NCBI GenBank assembly: GCA_902489295.1
Contig: CABTZM010000121.1
Location: 1 to 6,531 of the forward strand
From: an uncultured Collinsella sp.
GTDB taxonomy: Bacteria; Actinomycetota; Coriobacteriia; Coriobacteriales; Coriobacteriaceae
Length of the DNA: 6,531 nucleotides
Direction: 5' to 3'
Position numbers and translations under genes: made by a program. Of the stretch, positions 1 to 5,812 are shown piece after piece. Below the pieces are notes generated by a model. It made no database searches and was not told the DNA's origin. It was given only the letters and a program-made list of their open reading frames with translations. Every line of letters starts with the position of its first letter. Within the stretch, counting starts at the first letter, position 1.

Positions 1-2
1 AT

Positions 3-77
3 TCCTCGGTAGCTCAATGGTAGAGCACGCGGCTGTTAACCGCGCTGTTGTAGGTTCGAGTCCTACCCGGGGAGCCA
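3..77 (+). tRNA. tRNA-Asn (anticodon GTT), copy 1
   Basis: This is a complete 75-base cloverleaf. The acceptor stem is TCCTCGG (3-9) with CCGGGGA (67-73), 7 pairs including one T-G wobble. The D stem is GCTC (12-15) with GAGC (23-26). The anticodon stem is CGCGG (28-32) with CCGCG (40-44), around the loop CTGTTAA, so the anticodon is GTT (35-37) and decodes AAC/AAU (Asn). The T stem is GTAGG (50-54) with CCTAC (62-66), around the standard loop TTCGAGT. The discriminator base is G74 and CCA is encoded (75-77). The gene starts two bases into the window, so its promoter and any further upstream copies are out of view. Confidence 0.97.
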
Positions 78-86
78 GAATTTTCC

Positions 87-106
87 AGCCCTTTCTGTTG
101 GGCTTT
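87..106 (+). other. Small hairpin between the two tRNA genes
   Basis: AGCCC (87-91) can pair with GGGCT (100-104) around the 8-base loop TTTCTGTT, followed by only three T residues. The stem is short (5 bp) and the T run is weak. It could be a processing spacer structure or a leaky terminator; it is too weak to call a true terminator. Confidence 0.3.
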
Positions 107-110
107 AAAT

Positions 111-185
111 TCCTCGGTAGCTCAATGGTAGAGCACGCGGCTGTTAACCGCGCTGTTGTAGGTTCGAGTCCTACCCGGGGAGCCA
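111..185 (+). tRNA. tRNA-Asn (anticodon GTT), copy 2
   Basis: This copy is identical in every base to the first one, shifted by 108 bases, with anticodon GTT at 143-145 and encoded CCA at 183-185. The 33-base spacer (78-110) is too short for an obvious separate promoter. The two copies are therefore probably transcribed as one precursor, cut by tRNA-processing nucleases and ended by the hairpin at 192-220. Confidence 0.97.
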
Positions 186-191
186 GGTTGT

Positions 192-220
192 AAAACCCGT
201 CGCTATGCGGCGGGTTTTTT
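192..220 (+). terminator. Rho-independent terminator after the tRNA genes
   Basis: AAAACCCGTCGC (192-203) pairs with GCGGCGGGTTTT (207-218) over 12 positions with one T-G wobble, around the 3-base loop TAT. It is followed by an unbroken run of six T (215-220). It sits 6 bases past the second tRNA and separates the tRNA transcript from the protein operon downstream. Confidence 0.9.
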
Positions 221-234
221 CATGCCGCGATCGC

Positions 235-246
235 CGTTCGCGAACG
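235..246. promoter_or_regulatory. Perfect 12-bp palindrome, possible operator
   Basis: CGTTCGCGAACG reads the same on both strands. It lies in the gene-free leader, about 130 bases before the first protein gene of the operon and 15 bases after the tRNA terminator. A symmetrical site here could bind a dimeric regulator. However, a 12-bp palindrome in GC-rich DNA may arise by chance, and no regulator gene is nearby. The half-sites face the wrong way for an actinobacterial LexA box (GAAC-N4-GTTC). Confidence 0.25.
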
Positions 247-316
247 TTACCGTATCAACATTTCGTGTCGAGGATGTAATCCCGAGGCCCGCCACCTCAA
301 CATGGCGCGGTCGTTG

Positions 317-322
317 TAGAAT
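317..322 (+). promoter_or_regulatory. Candidate -10 element for the Asp23-fakA-recG-rsmD-coaD operon
   Basis: TAGAAT at 317-322 matches the sigma-70 type -10 consensus at 5 of 6 positions. It would place the start of transcription near 329, about 50 bases before the GTG start at 380. I see no good -35 hexamer at 16-18 bases upstream (CACCTCA region). A second possible -10, TGTAAT at 275-280, is no better supported. The gap 221-379 has no other gene. Confidence 0.3.
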
Positions 323-366
323 ATTGCAATGATTGCTCCCACGACATGGTGCCGCGAGCACCAAGA

Positions 367-373
367 AAAGGAG
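367..373 (+). promoter_or_regulatory. Ribosome binding site fixing the GTG start of the Asp23 gene
   Basis: AAAGGAG lies 6 bases before GTG at 380. The in-frame ATG at 329 has no such site. This is the reason for choosing the shorter protein. Confidence 0.85.
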
Positions 374-379
374 ATTCTT

Positions 380-736
380 GTGTCTGAGACCATTAACGGC
401 AGCCTGAGCGTCTCGAACGACGTTATTGCCGATATTGCCGGTTATGCCGCGATGACGTGCTATGGCGTTGTCGGTATGGCTGAGCAGCTCCAGGGCGCCG
501 AGAGCGTGCGCCTGCTTGCCGGTCAGCGCCTCCGCAAGGGCGTGCTTGTCTCCGCCGACGAGAACGGCCTTACGGTCGATCTTCACGTCGTGCTCGAGAA
601 CGGCGTCAACATGAAGTCCGTCTGCCATAATCTTTCGAGCTCCGTTGCCTTCACCCTGCAGGAGATCGCCCAGATCGATCCCGCCAGCCTTAAGATCGGC
701 ATCCATATCGACGCGCTCAAGAGCCGTCTGAACTAG
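380..736 (+). CDS. Asp23/Gls24 (YloU) family envelope stress protein
   Basis: This is a small protein of 118 residues that fills one Asp23/Gls24 domain. The sequence has the family pattern: a short N-terminal strand (residues 7-12, GSLSVS), the helix NDVIADIAGYAAMTCYGVVGM (13-33), the basic turn GQRLRKGVLV (48-57), the strand LTVDLHVVLENGVNM (64-78), and a C-terminal helix and strand ending IGIHIDAL (107-113). Known members are abundant cytoplasmic, often membrane-associated proteins linked to alkaline or cell wall stress; no enzymatic activity is established. It starts at GTG, supported by the AAAGGAG site. It sits directly before a FakA/YloV gene, the same pairing as yloU-yloV in Bacillus and other Gram-positives, which strengthens the call. 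The longer reading from ATG at 329 adds 17 residues unlike the family and is rejected. Confidence 0.9.
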   Translation: MSETINGSLSVSNDVIADIAGYAAMTCYGVVGMAEQLQGAESVRLLAGQRLRKGVLVSADENGLTVDLHVVLENGVNMKSVCHNLSSSVAFTLQEIAQIDPASLKIGIHIDALKSRLN

Positions 737-763
737 CATCCGAAAACGGAGATTCAAATACCC

Positions 764-2425
764 ATGATTGCAAAGACCATTCGCACCTGTTTTCCGATCG
801 CTGCGGCTGCCGTTTCCGACAAGGCCGAGGAGATCAACAAGCTCAACGTCTTCCCCGTACCCGACGGCGACACCGGTACCAACATGTCGCTCACGCTTGC
901 CTCGGTGACCAAGGAGCTCTCCGCCCTTCCTGCCGACGCCGACATGGAAGCCATCGCCGGCGCCATCACCCACGGCTCCCTGATGGGTGCCCGCGGTAAC
1001 TCTGGCGTTATCACGTCGCAGATTCTGCGCGGCGTGGCCGAGGGCCTTGTCTCTGCCGACGAGCCTATTACGTCCGCCAACATTGCCTTCGCCTTCCGTC
1101 GTGCCGTCAAGGTTGCCTTCCAGGCTGTCCGCAAGCCCATCGAGGGCACGATCCTCACGGTCCTGCGCGATGTCTCGACCAAGGCCGATGAGTGCGAGAA
1201 GAAGAAGTTCTCGGCCGAGGATGCGCTCGATGCTATCGTCGTCGAGGCGTACCAGTCCGTCGCCCGCACGCCCGACTTGCTGCCCGTCCTCAAAGAGAAC
1301 GGCGTGGTCGACTCAGGCGCCTTCGGCTTTGCCATCTTCCTGGAGAACTTTGTTGCCGCCGCGCTTGGTCGCAGCACCGTTGTCGAGGATTTCTCCGCTA
1401 CGTTTGACTCCGCCGGCTCTGCCCGCGATGCCGCTCTTGGCCGTGTTGAGATCGAGGCTAACGACGACTGGGAGGGCTCGGAGTTCCGCTACTGCAACGA
1501 GTTCCTCTTTAAGGCTGACGCCCCATTTGACGAGGACGAGTGCCTTAAGTTCCTAGGCTCCATGGGCGACTGTGAGCTGCTCGTGGGCGCCTATCCCGAC
1601 TACAAGATCCATGTGCACTCCAACACCCCCAACCTGGTGCTCGAGCACATGCTGCAGCTCGGTCAGATCTATGAGGTCTTTATCCACAACATGGAGATGG
1701 AGGCCCACGACCGTACCGCCAAGATCCACGAGGATCAGGAAAAGGCCGCCGAGCCCGCCAAGGCGCTGGGCTTTGTCGCCGTTGCCGCCGGTTCCGGCGA
1801 GGCCGACATCCTCAAGTCCCTTGGCGTCGACGTGGTCGTCTCCGGTGGCCAGACCATGAACCCCTCGACCGCCGACCTGCTGGGCGCGGTGGACCAGGTC
1901 AACGCGACCTCAGTCATCATCCTGCCCAATAACGGTAACATCCGCATGGCTGCCGAGGCCGCAGCTTCTGCCTGCACCGACAAGAAGGTCGCCGTCGTTC
2001 CCACCAAGACCGTCCCGCAGGCGTTCTCCGCGCTGTTCGCGGTCCTGCCCGATTCCGAGCTCGAGGAGGCCGTCGCCGCCATGGTCGACGCCATCAGCGA
2101 GGTCCGCGATGGCGAGGTCACCCGCGCCGTGCGCGATTCCAGCGCCTCTGACGGCTCTCCGATTCACTCCGGTGACGTCATGGGTATCATTGCCGGCTCC
2201 ATCGATGTGGTCGGCTCTGACGTGAAGCAGGTCACGCTCGATTGCATCAACCGCATGCAGGAGGAAGAGGAGGGCGATGCGCTGACGATTCTGGCCGGCG
2301 AGGAGCTGTCCGACGAGGACTTCCAGGAGATCGTCGACGCTATCGAGGAGGCTCAGCCCGATCTGGAGATTGATGCCCATCGTGGCGAGCAGCCGCTCTA
2401 TCCCGTGATCTTCTCGATCGAGTAG
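764..2425 (+). CDS. fakA: FakA/YloV-type fatty acid kinase catalytic subunit (DAK2 domain)
   Basis: The protein has 553 residues, the usual length for FakA. In characterised relatives FakA transfers phosphate from ATP to a fatty acid held by a DegV-family FakB partner, making acyl phosphate for phospholipid synthesis in the cytoplasm. The N-terminal DAK2/DhaL kinase domain (about 8-200) has the metal and nucleotide loop PDGDTGTN (33-40, with Asp34 and Asp36) and GARGNSGVITSQ (75-86). The middle domain keeps Cys244 (in YCNEF) and His283/His285 (in KIHVHSN), matching the zinc ligands reported for Staphylococcus FakA. The C-terminal domain (about 333-553) has GGQTMNPST (361-369), ILPNNGNI (386-393) and the family ending EQPLYP. 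A GGAG at 748-751 lies 12 bases before the ATG, rather far. It begins 27 bases after the Asp23 gene and ends 10 bases before recG. No FakB gene is in the window, so the substrate is inferred from the family. All key residues are present. Confidence 0.92.
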   Translation: MIAKTIRTCFPIAAAAVSDKAEEINKLNVFPVPDGDTGTNMSLTLASVTKELSALPADADMEAIAGAITHGSLMGARGNSGVITSQILRGVAEGLVSADEPITSANIAFAFRRAVKVAFQAVRKPIEGTILTVLRDVSTKADECEKKKFSAEDALDAIVVEAYQSVARTPDLLPVLKENGVVDSGAFGFAIFLENFVAAALGRSTVVEDFSATFDSAGSARDAALGRVEIEANDDWEGSEFRYCNEFLFKADAPFDEDECLKFLGSMGDCELLVGAYPDYKIHVHSNTPNLVLEHMLQLGQIYEVFIHNMEMEAHDRTAKIHEDQEKAAEPAKALGFVAVAAGSGEADILKSLGVDVVVSGGQTMNPSTADLLGAVDQVNATSVIILPNNGNIRMAAEAAASACTDKKVAVVPTKTVPQAFSALFAVLPDSELEEAVAAMVDAISEVRDGEVTRAVRDSSASDGSPIHSGDVMGIIAGSIDVVGSDVKQVTLDCINRMQEEEEGDALTILAGEELSDEDFQEIVDAIEEAQPDLEIDAHRGEQPLYPVIFSIE

Positions 2426-2435
2426 GCAACTGCCC

Positions 2436-4613
2436 ATGTCCGAGCTGTGCTCCGTGCCGCGCGTCTCGGAGCGCTTTGCCCAGAGCAATGCGCTCGACGA
2501 GGATATCGCGCGACTCAAATATGTTTCGGGTAAACGTGAGGAGGCCCTTCGCCGTCTGGGAATTCGGACGGTGGGGGATCTCCTTCTCCATATCCCTCAT
2601 CGATACCTCGACTTTACCCGTTCGTGGTCCATTGAGATGGCGCCCATCGGTACCGTGTGCACCATCATCGCCACGGTCGACCGTATCGTCCAAAAGCAGC
2701 CGCGTCCGCGCATGCAGGTGACTGAGGTCTCACTTGTTGATGAGACGGGCGTGCTGCAGGTCGCCTTTTTCCGCCAGCCCTGGATTGCCCAGCAGCTTAA
2801 GCAGGGCGACCGCCTGGCCGTGATGGGCAAGGTCGAGTTTGCCTACGGCTTTAAGCAGATGGCCTCGCCCCACTTTGAAAAGCTCGAGGACGGGCGCGCC
2901 GCAGGCACCATTCTGCCGGTCCATTACGTGAGCGATGGCGTGAGCCAGGCGTGGATGCGCCGCATCGTAAGCGGCGCGCTCGAGGTCGTCGGCAATCCGT
3001 TCGATCCGATTCCCGCGCCGCTGCGCGCAAAGCGGAAGCTCATGAGCAATGCCCGCGCGTTGCGTTCGATCCACTTTCCCTCGAGCATGGCTGAGCGCGA
3101 CATCGCACGCCGGCGTCTTGCCTACGAGGAGTGCCTCTACCTGCAGCTGGCGCTGCGTCTGCGCAACGACGGCGGCCTGGTCGATGTGGTGCCCTATGCC
3201 CACACTGCAGGCGAGCATCTGGGCGCGCTTAAACAGGCCCTTCCGTTTTCGCTGAGCGACGAGCAGGAGGCCGCATTCCAAGACATCCTGCATGACATGT
3301 GCGATGGCGGGCGCGTGATGAACCGTCTGCTGCTGGGCGATGTCGGTACCGGTAAGACCGCCGTTGCCGCCTGCGCGCTGGCTGTGGCTGCCGATAGCGG
3401 CACGCAGGCCTGCGTTATGGCGCCCACGGGCGTGCTGGCGCGCCAATATGCCGATAAGACCGGCCCTCTGCTCTCGCAGGCCGGCATGTCCTGGGCGCTT
3501 CTGACGGGCGCCACGCCGGCCGCAGAGCGCGAGCGCATCCATGCCCAGCTAGAATCGGGCGAGCTTGACGTGCTCTTTGGCACCCATGCGGTGCTTTCGG
3601 ATAACGTTGCGTTCAAGCATCTGTCGCTTGTTGTTATCGACGAGCAGCACCGCTTTGGCGTTGGCCAGCGCAACGCCCTACGCGCGAAGGGCCCCGGTGC
3701 CGATCTGCTCGTTATGACGGCAACGCCCATCCCGCGTACGCTGGCGCTTTCGGTCTACGGCGATCTGGATACGAGCATCATCCGCCATCGGCCTGTTCCG
3801 GGTGCCGGTGTGACGACGTGTGTTCTCACCGAGTCGAGCCGTGACCTCGCCTATGGAGCCATCCGCGAGGCGCATGACAAGGGTCAGCAGGCCTACGTGA
3901 TTTGCCCGCTCGTGGAGCCGAGTGACTCGGCCGATGAGCTGGAAGACGTGCCCGGTATTGCCCGCGACGATGAGGGCCGCGTAACCGTCCCCGTGCCGCT
4001 GCACGATACGGCGACCGAGCTCGATCGCCTGCGTTTGGCGTTGCCGGGTCTTGCCATCGAGCGCCTTCACGGCCGTATGCCAGCGGGGGAGAAGGACCAG
4101 GTTATCGATGCCTTTAAGCGTGGCGAGATTGACGTGCTCGTCTCGACTACGGTGGTCGAGGTGGGCGTCGACGTGCCCAACGCCACCGTCATGGTCATCG
4201 AGAACGGCGAGCGCTTTGGTTTGGCTGCCCTGCACCAGCTGCGCGGTCGCGTGGGCCGTGGCAGCGTGTCGGGCACGTGCCTGGTCATGACGCACTCCAA
4301 GGGCAACGGCGGCGCATCGGCGGCACAAGACCGTCTCCAGTCGCTCGAAAAGACCTCGGACGGCTTTACGCTCGCCCAGATGGACCTGCGCCTGCGCCAT
4401 GAAGGCGAGATCCTGGGTTATCGCCAGCATGGTGGTGTGACCCTGCGCTTTGTCGACCTGGACGCCGACGAGGAGCTGATCGAGTGGGCCCATTTGGACG
4501 CGGTCGAGCTCTTGCGGTATGCTTGCAACCTTGACTCTGTGGCGACGCGTCCCTTGCGCGACGCGGTCGCCATGCGTTATCGACATATCTTTAAGGAGGT
4601 CAGCGGAGGATGA
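2436..4613 (+). CDS. recG: ATP-dependent DNA helicase RecG
   Basis: RecG remodels stalled replication forks and Holliday junctions. This protein has 725 residues; the family is usually about 680-700. An N-terminal region (1-65) includes LGIRTVGDLLLHIPHRYLDF. It is followed by the OB-fold wedge domain (about 70-150) and the two helicase lobes. Visible motifs are Walker A GDVGTGKT (301-308), MAPTGVLARQ (328-337), FGTHAVL (381-387), DEQHRFGVGQR (402-412), MTATPIPRTLALSVYGDLD (427-445), LHGRMP (544-549), STTVVEVGVDVPNA (570-583) and QLRGRVGRG (601-609). The extra length comes partly from about 20 residues at 495-520. In the C-terminal translocation region the common RGPGE reads RHEGE (654-658), before GYRQHG (661-666). 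The ATG lies 10 bases after fakA with no clear ribosome binding site, so translation is probably coupled; GTG at 2454 is an alternative start. The stop overlaps the rsmD start (ATGA). Confidence 0.97.
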   Translation: MSELCSVPRVSERFAQSNALDEDIARLKYVSGKREEALRRLGIRTVGDLLLHIPHRYLDFTRSWSIEMAPIGTVCTIIATVDRIVQKQPRPRMQVTEVSLVDETGVLQVAFFRQPWIAQQLKQGDRLAVMGKVEFAYGFKQMASPHFEKLEDGRAAGTILPVHYVSDGVSQAWMRRIVSGALEVVGNPFDPIPAPLRAKRKLMSNARALRSIHFPSSMAERDIARRRLAYEECLYLQLALRLRNDGGLVDVVPYAHTAGEHLGALKQALPFSLSDEQEAAFQDILHDMCDGGRVMNRLLLGDVGTGKTAVAACALAVAADSGTQACVMAPTGVLARQYADKTGPLLSQAGMSWALLTGATPAAERERIHAQLESGELDVLFGTHAVLSDNVAFKHLSLVVIDEQHRFGVGQRNALRAKGPGADLLVMTATPIPRTLALSVYGDLDTSIIRHRPVPGAGVTTCVLTESSRDLAYGAIREAHDKGQQAYVICPLVEPSDSADELEDVPGIARDDEGRVTVPVPLHDTATELDRLRLALPGLAIERLHGRMPAGEKDQVIDAFKRGEIDVLVSTTVVEVGVDVPNATVMVIENGERFGLAALHQLRGRVGRGSVSGTCLVMTHSKGNGGASAAQDRLQSLEKTSDGFTLAQMDLRLRHEGEILGYRQHGGVTLRFVDLDADEELIEWAHLDAVELLRYACNLDSVATRPLRDAVAMRYRHIFKEVSGG
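4593..4600 (+). promoter_or_regulatory. Strong ribosome binding site for rsmD inside the end of recG
   Basis: AAGGAGGT, a full match to the anti-Shine-Dalgarno core, lies 9 bases before the rsmD ATG at 4610. It fixes that start. A second GGAGG at 4605-4609 touches the ATG and is too close to act. Confidence 0.85.
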
Positions 4614-5254
4614 GAATCATCGGCGGCGAATGGCGCGGTCGTAAGATCGAGGAGCCCCGTGGTCGCGATGTCACCCGCCCCACGACTGATCGCGTGCGCG
4701 AGGCGTGCGCATCTATGGTCATGTCGGCATTCGATTTCGATTTGGACGAGGTTCGTGTGTTGGACGCCTTTGGCGGCTCCGGTGCCTTAGGGTTAGAGAT
4801 GCTCTCTCGTGGGGCCCGCTCGCTCACGACGTTTGAGATCGATCGCAACGCCGCGCGGCTCATTACCAAGAATATCGAGTCGCTCTGCCGTGACCGTGCG
4901 CGTTGGCGCGTGGTCACGGGCGACATGCTGACGAGTGCCTCACGCGGTCGTGTACCGGGCGGCCCCTTTGATCTGGTCCTGCTCGACCCGCCCTATGCTT
5001 TTGGTGCCGAGCCGGTCGAGGAACTGCTGCAGAATCTGGCCCAGCAGGGTCTGCTTGCGTCTGGCGCTTACGCCCTGTTTGAGCATGCCGCCGCCGATGC
5101 GGGCGCGCATCCGGCAGACTTTGAGACTGTACGTGAGAAGCGCTACGGCATTACCTCGGTCGACCTGCTCCGTTGGGTCGGCGATAGCAAGGACGGCGGC
5201 ACTGATGCTAACGAAAATGACGAGGCAGTATCCCCGGAGGACGCCCATGAGTGA
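4610..5254 (+). CDS. rsmD: 16S rRNA (guanine(966)-N2)-methyltransferase RsmD
   Basis: RsmD uses S-adenosylmethionine to methylate N2 of G966 (E. coli numbering) in 16S rRNA during small-subunit assembly. The 214-residue protein opens with the family signature RIIGGEWRGRKI (2-13) and RPTTDRVREA (23-32). The SAM-binding motif I is VLDAFGGSGALGLEMLSRGA (50-69), the acidic end of strand 2 is FEIDRNA (75-81), and the catalytic motif is DPPY (126-129). A C-terminal tail from about residue 190 (many Asp, Glu, Asn and Gly) goes beyond the fold and looks disordered; family members are usually about 180-200 residues. It overlaps recG by 4 bases and coaD by 8 bases, so it is co-transcribed and probably translationally coupled with both. 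The rsmD-coaD pair is widely conserved in bacteria. Confidence 0.95.
   Translation: MRIIGGEWRGRKIEEPRGRDVTRPTTDRVREACASMVMSAFDFDLDEVRVLDAFGGSGALGLEMLSRGARSLTTFEIDRNAARLITKNIESLCRDRARWRVVTGDMLTSASRGRVPGGPFDLVLLDPPYAFGAEPVEELLQNLAQQGLLASGAYALFEHAAADAGAHPADFETVREKRYGITSVDLLRWVGDSKDGGTDANENDEAVSPEDAHE
5236..5240 (+). promoter_or_regulatory. Ribosome binding site fixing the coaD start
   Basis: GGAGG lies 6 bases before ATG at 5247, inside the end of rsmD. The open frame runs back to an ATG at 4935, but that extension overlaps the methyltransferase core of rsmD and is not part of coaD. Confidence 0.85.
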
Positions 5255-5744
5255 CACTATTAATCGCGTGATCGTCCCGGGCACCTTCGATCCCATCACG
5301 TTTGGCCATATCGATGTGATCCGCCGCGCCCGCCGCATCTTTCCCAGCGTGATCGTCGCTGTTGCCGAGTCGCAGGGTAAAAACGGTGTGGGCACCACGT
5401 TTATGCTCGATGAGCGCGTGGCTCTGGCCCGCGAGGCGCTCGGTGATATCGACGGCGTCGAGGTCCTGCCCTTTACCGGCCTCTTGGTCGACTTCGCTCG
5501 TGAGCAGGGGGCGGGGGCCGTGGTCAAGGGTCTGCGCGCCATGACCGACTTTGAGTATGAGCTGCAGCAGGCCGACCTTAACTATCGCCTGGATAGCGAG
5601 CTGGAGTCCATCTTTGTCATGAGTGCGCCGCAGTACGGCTATATCTCGAGCTCGGTCGTTCGCCAGATCGCCTCGCTCGGCAGTGACGTATCGACGTTTG
5701 TCCCGTCCAACGTGGTCGAAGCGCTCAAACATCGCTTTTCGTGA
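5247..5744 (+). CDS. coaD: Phosphopantetheine adenylyltransferase CoaD
   Basis: CoaD joins ATP and 4'-phosphopantetheine to give dephospho-CoA and pyrophosphate, the fourth step of coenzyme A synthesis, in the cytoplasm. The 165 residues match the usual family length of about 160. The nucleotidyltransferase signature is PGTFDPITFGHIDVI (11-25), with the T-x-G-H motif at 18-21. The phosphopantetheine-side segment is VVKGLRAMTDFEYELQ (92-107), and the second ATP-binding motif is ISSSVVRQIASLGSDVSTFVP (133-153). The first basic residue of the RGLR segment is Lys94 here, a conservative exchange for the Arg of E. coli. The start is set by GGAGG and by the fit to the family N-terminus. It overlaps rsmD by 8 bases and is the last gene of the tight run; no terminator hairpin is visible in the 68 bases after it. 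Confidence 0.97.
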   Translation: MSDTINRVIVPGTFDPITFGHIDVIRRARRIFPSVIVAVAESQGKNGVGTTFMLDERVALAREALGDIDGVEVLPFTGLLVDFAREQGAGAVVKGLRAMTDFEYELQQADLNYRLDSELESIFVMSAPQYGYISSSVVRQIASLGSDVSTFVPSNVVEALKHRFS

Positions 5745-5768
5745 CGTTTCTTATTGCCTGGTGGCATG

Positions 5769-5777
5769 TGGTAAACT
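5769..5777 (+). promoter_or_regulatory. Candidate extended -10 promoter for the SepIVA-like and DUF177 genes
   Basis: TGGTAAACT has the TGn extension followed by TAAACT, 4 of 6 to the -10 consensus. It is AT-rich against its surroundings and lies in the only real gap (5745-5812) of this part of the window. The -35 region 17 bases upstream (TCTTAT) is poor, which is usual for extended -10 promoters. Transcription would start near 5783-5785. That gives the last two genes and whatever follows (often rpmF) their own promoter, in addition to any read-through from coaD. Confidence 0.5.
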
Positions 5778-5800
5778 AGCACGATGATATGTTACCTATG

Positions 5801-5807
5801 AAAGGAG
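5801..5807 (+). promoter_or_regulatory. Ribosome binding site choosing the ATG at 5813
   Basis: AAAGGAG lies 5 bases before ATG at 5813. Two other in-frame ATGs, at 5789 and 5798, lie upstream of or against this site and have no site of their own, so the shorter protein is preferred. Confidence 0.8.
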
Positions 5808-5812
5808 ACCGG

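Larger units (their letters stand above)
1..186 (+). repeat. Tandem duplication of 78 bp containing tRNA-Asn
   Basis: Bases 1-78 are identical to 109-186: the tRNA plus two bases on its 5' side and one on its 3' side. The spacer is not duplicated within the window. The repeat unit is the tRNA gene itself and is not a mobile element. The left boundary may extend beyond the window edge. Confidence 0.9.

Noticed and set aside
87..106. True terminator between the tRNA copies
   Set aside because: The stem is only 5 bp and is followed by three T residues. The second tRNA has no visible promoter of its own, so full termination here would silence it.
1..186. CRISPR-like or mobile direct repeats
   Set aside because: The repeat unit is exactly a tRNA gene with a full cloverleaf, and there are only two copies with one spacer.
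235..246. SOS (LexA) box upstream of the operon containing recG
   Set aside because: The half-sites are GTTC then GAAC, the reverse order of the actinobacterial and Bacillus LexA box (GAAC-N4-GTTC), and the centre spacing is also different.
329..379. ATG at 329 as start of the Asp23 gene
   Set aside because: It would add 17 residues not found in the family and has no ribosome binding site, while GTG at 380 has AAAGGAG at the right distance.
203..973. Long open frame of 256 codons on the minus strand
   Set aside because: It runs antisense to the Asp23 gene and the start of fakA and crosses the tRNA terminator and leader. It has no ribosome binding site or recognisable domain. Long antisense frames are expected where genes use mostly G/C at third positions.
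3678..4586. Open frame of 302 codons on the minus strand inside recG
   Set aside because: It mirrors the helicase motifs of recG, has a composition unlike a folded protein, and is explained by the codon bias of recG on the other strand.
4935..5246. N-terminal extension of CoaD from ATG at 4935
   Set aside because: It lies out of frame within the rsmD catalytic core, and CoaD from ATG 5247 already has the complete family length and a good ribosome binding site.
380..5744. A hidden new system in the five-gene operon
   Set aside because: Every gene matches a well-known housekeeping family with intact key residues, and similar gene order is known in other Gram-positive bacteria.
5745..5768. Terminator after coaD
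   Set aside because: Only a 4-bp TGCC/GGCA stem (5755-5766) is present, with no T run after it, so transcription probably reads through.
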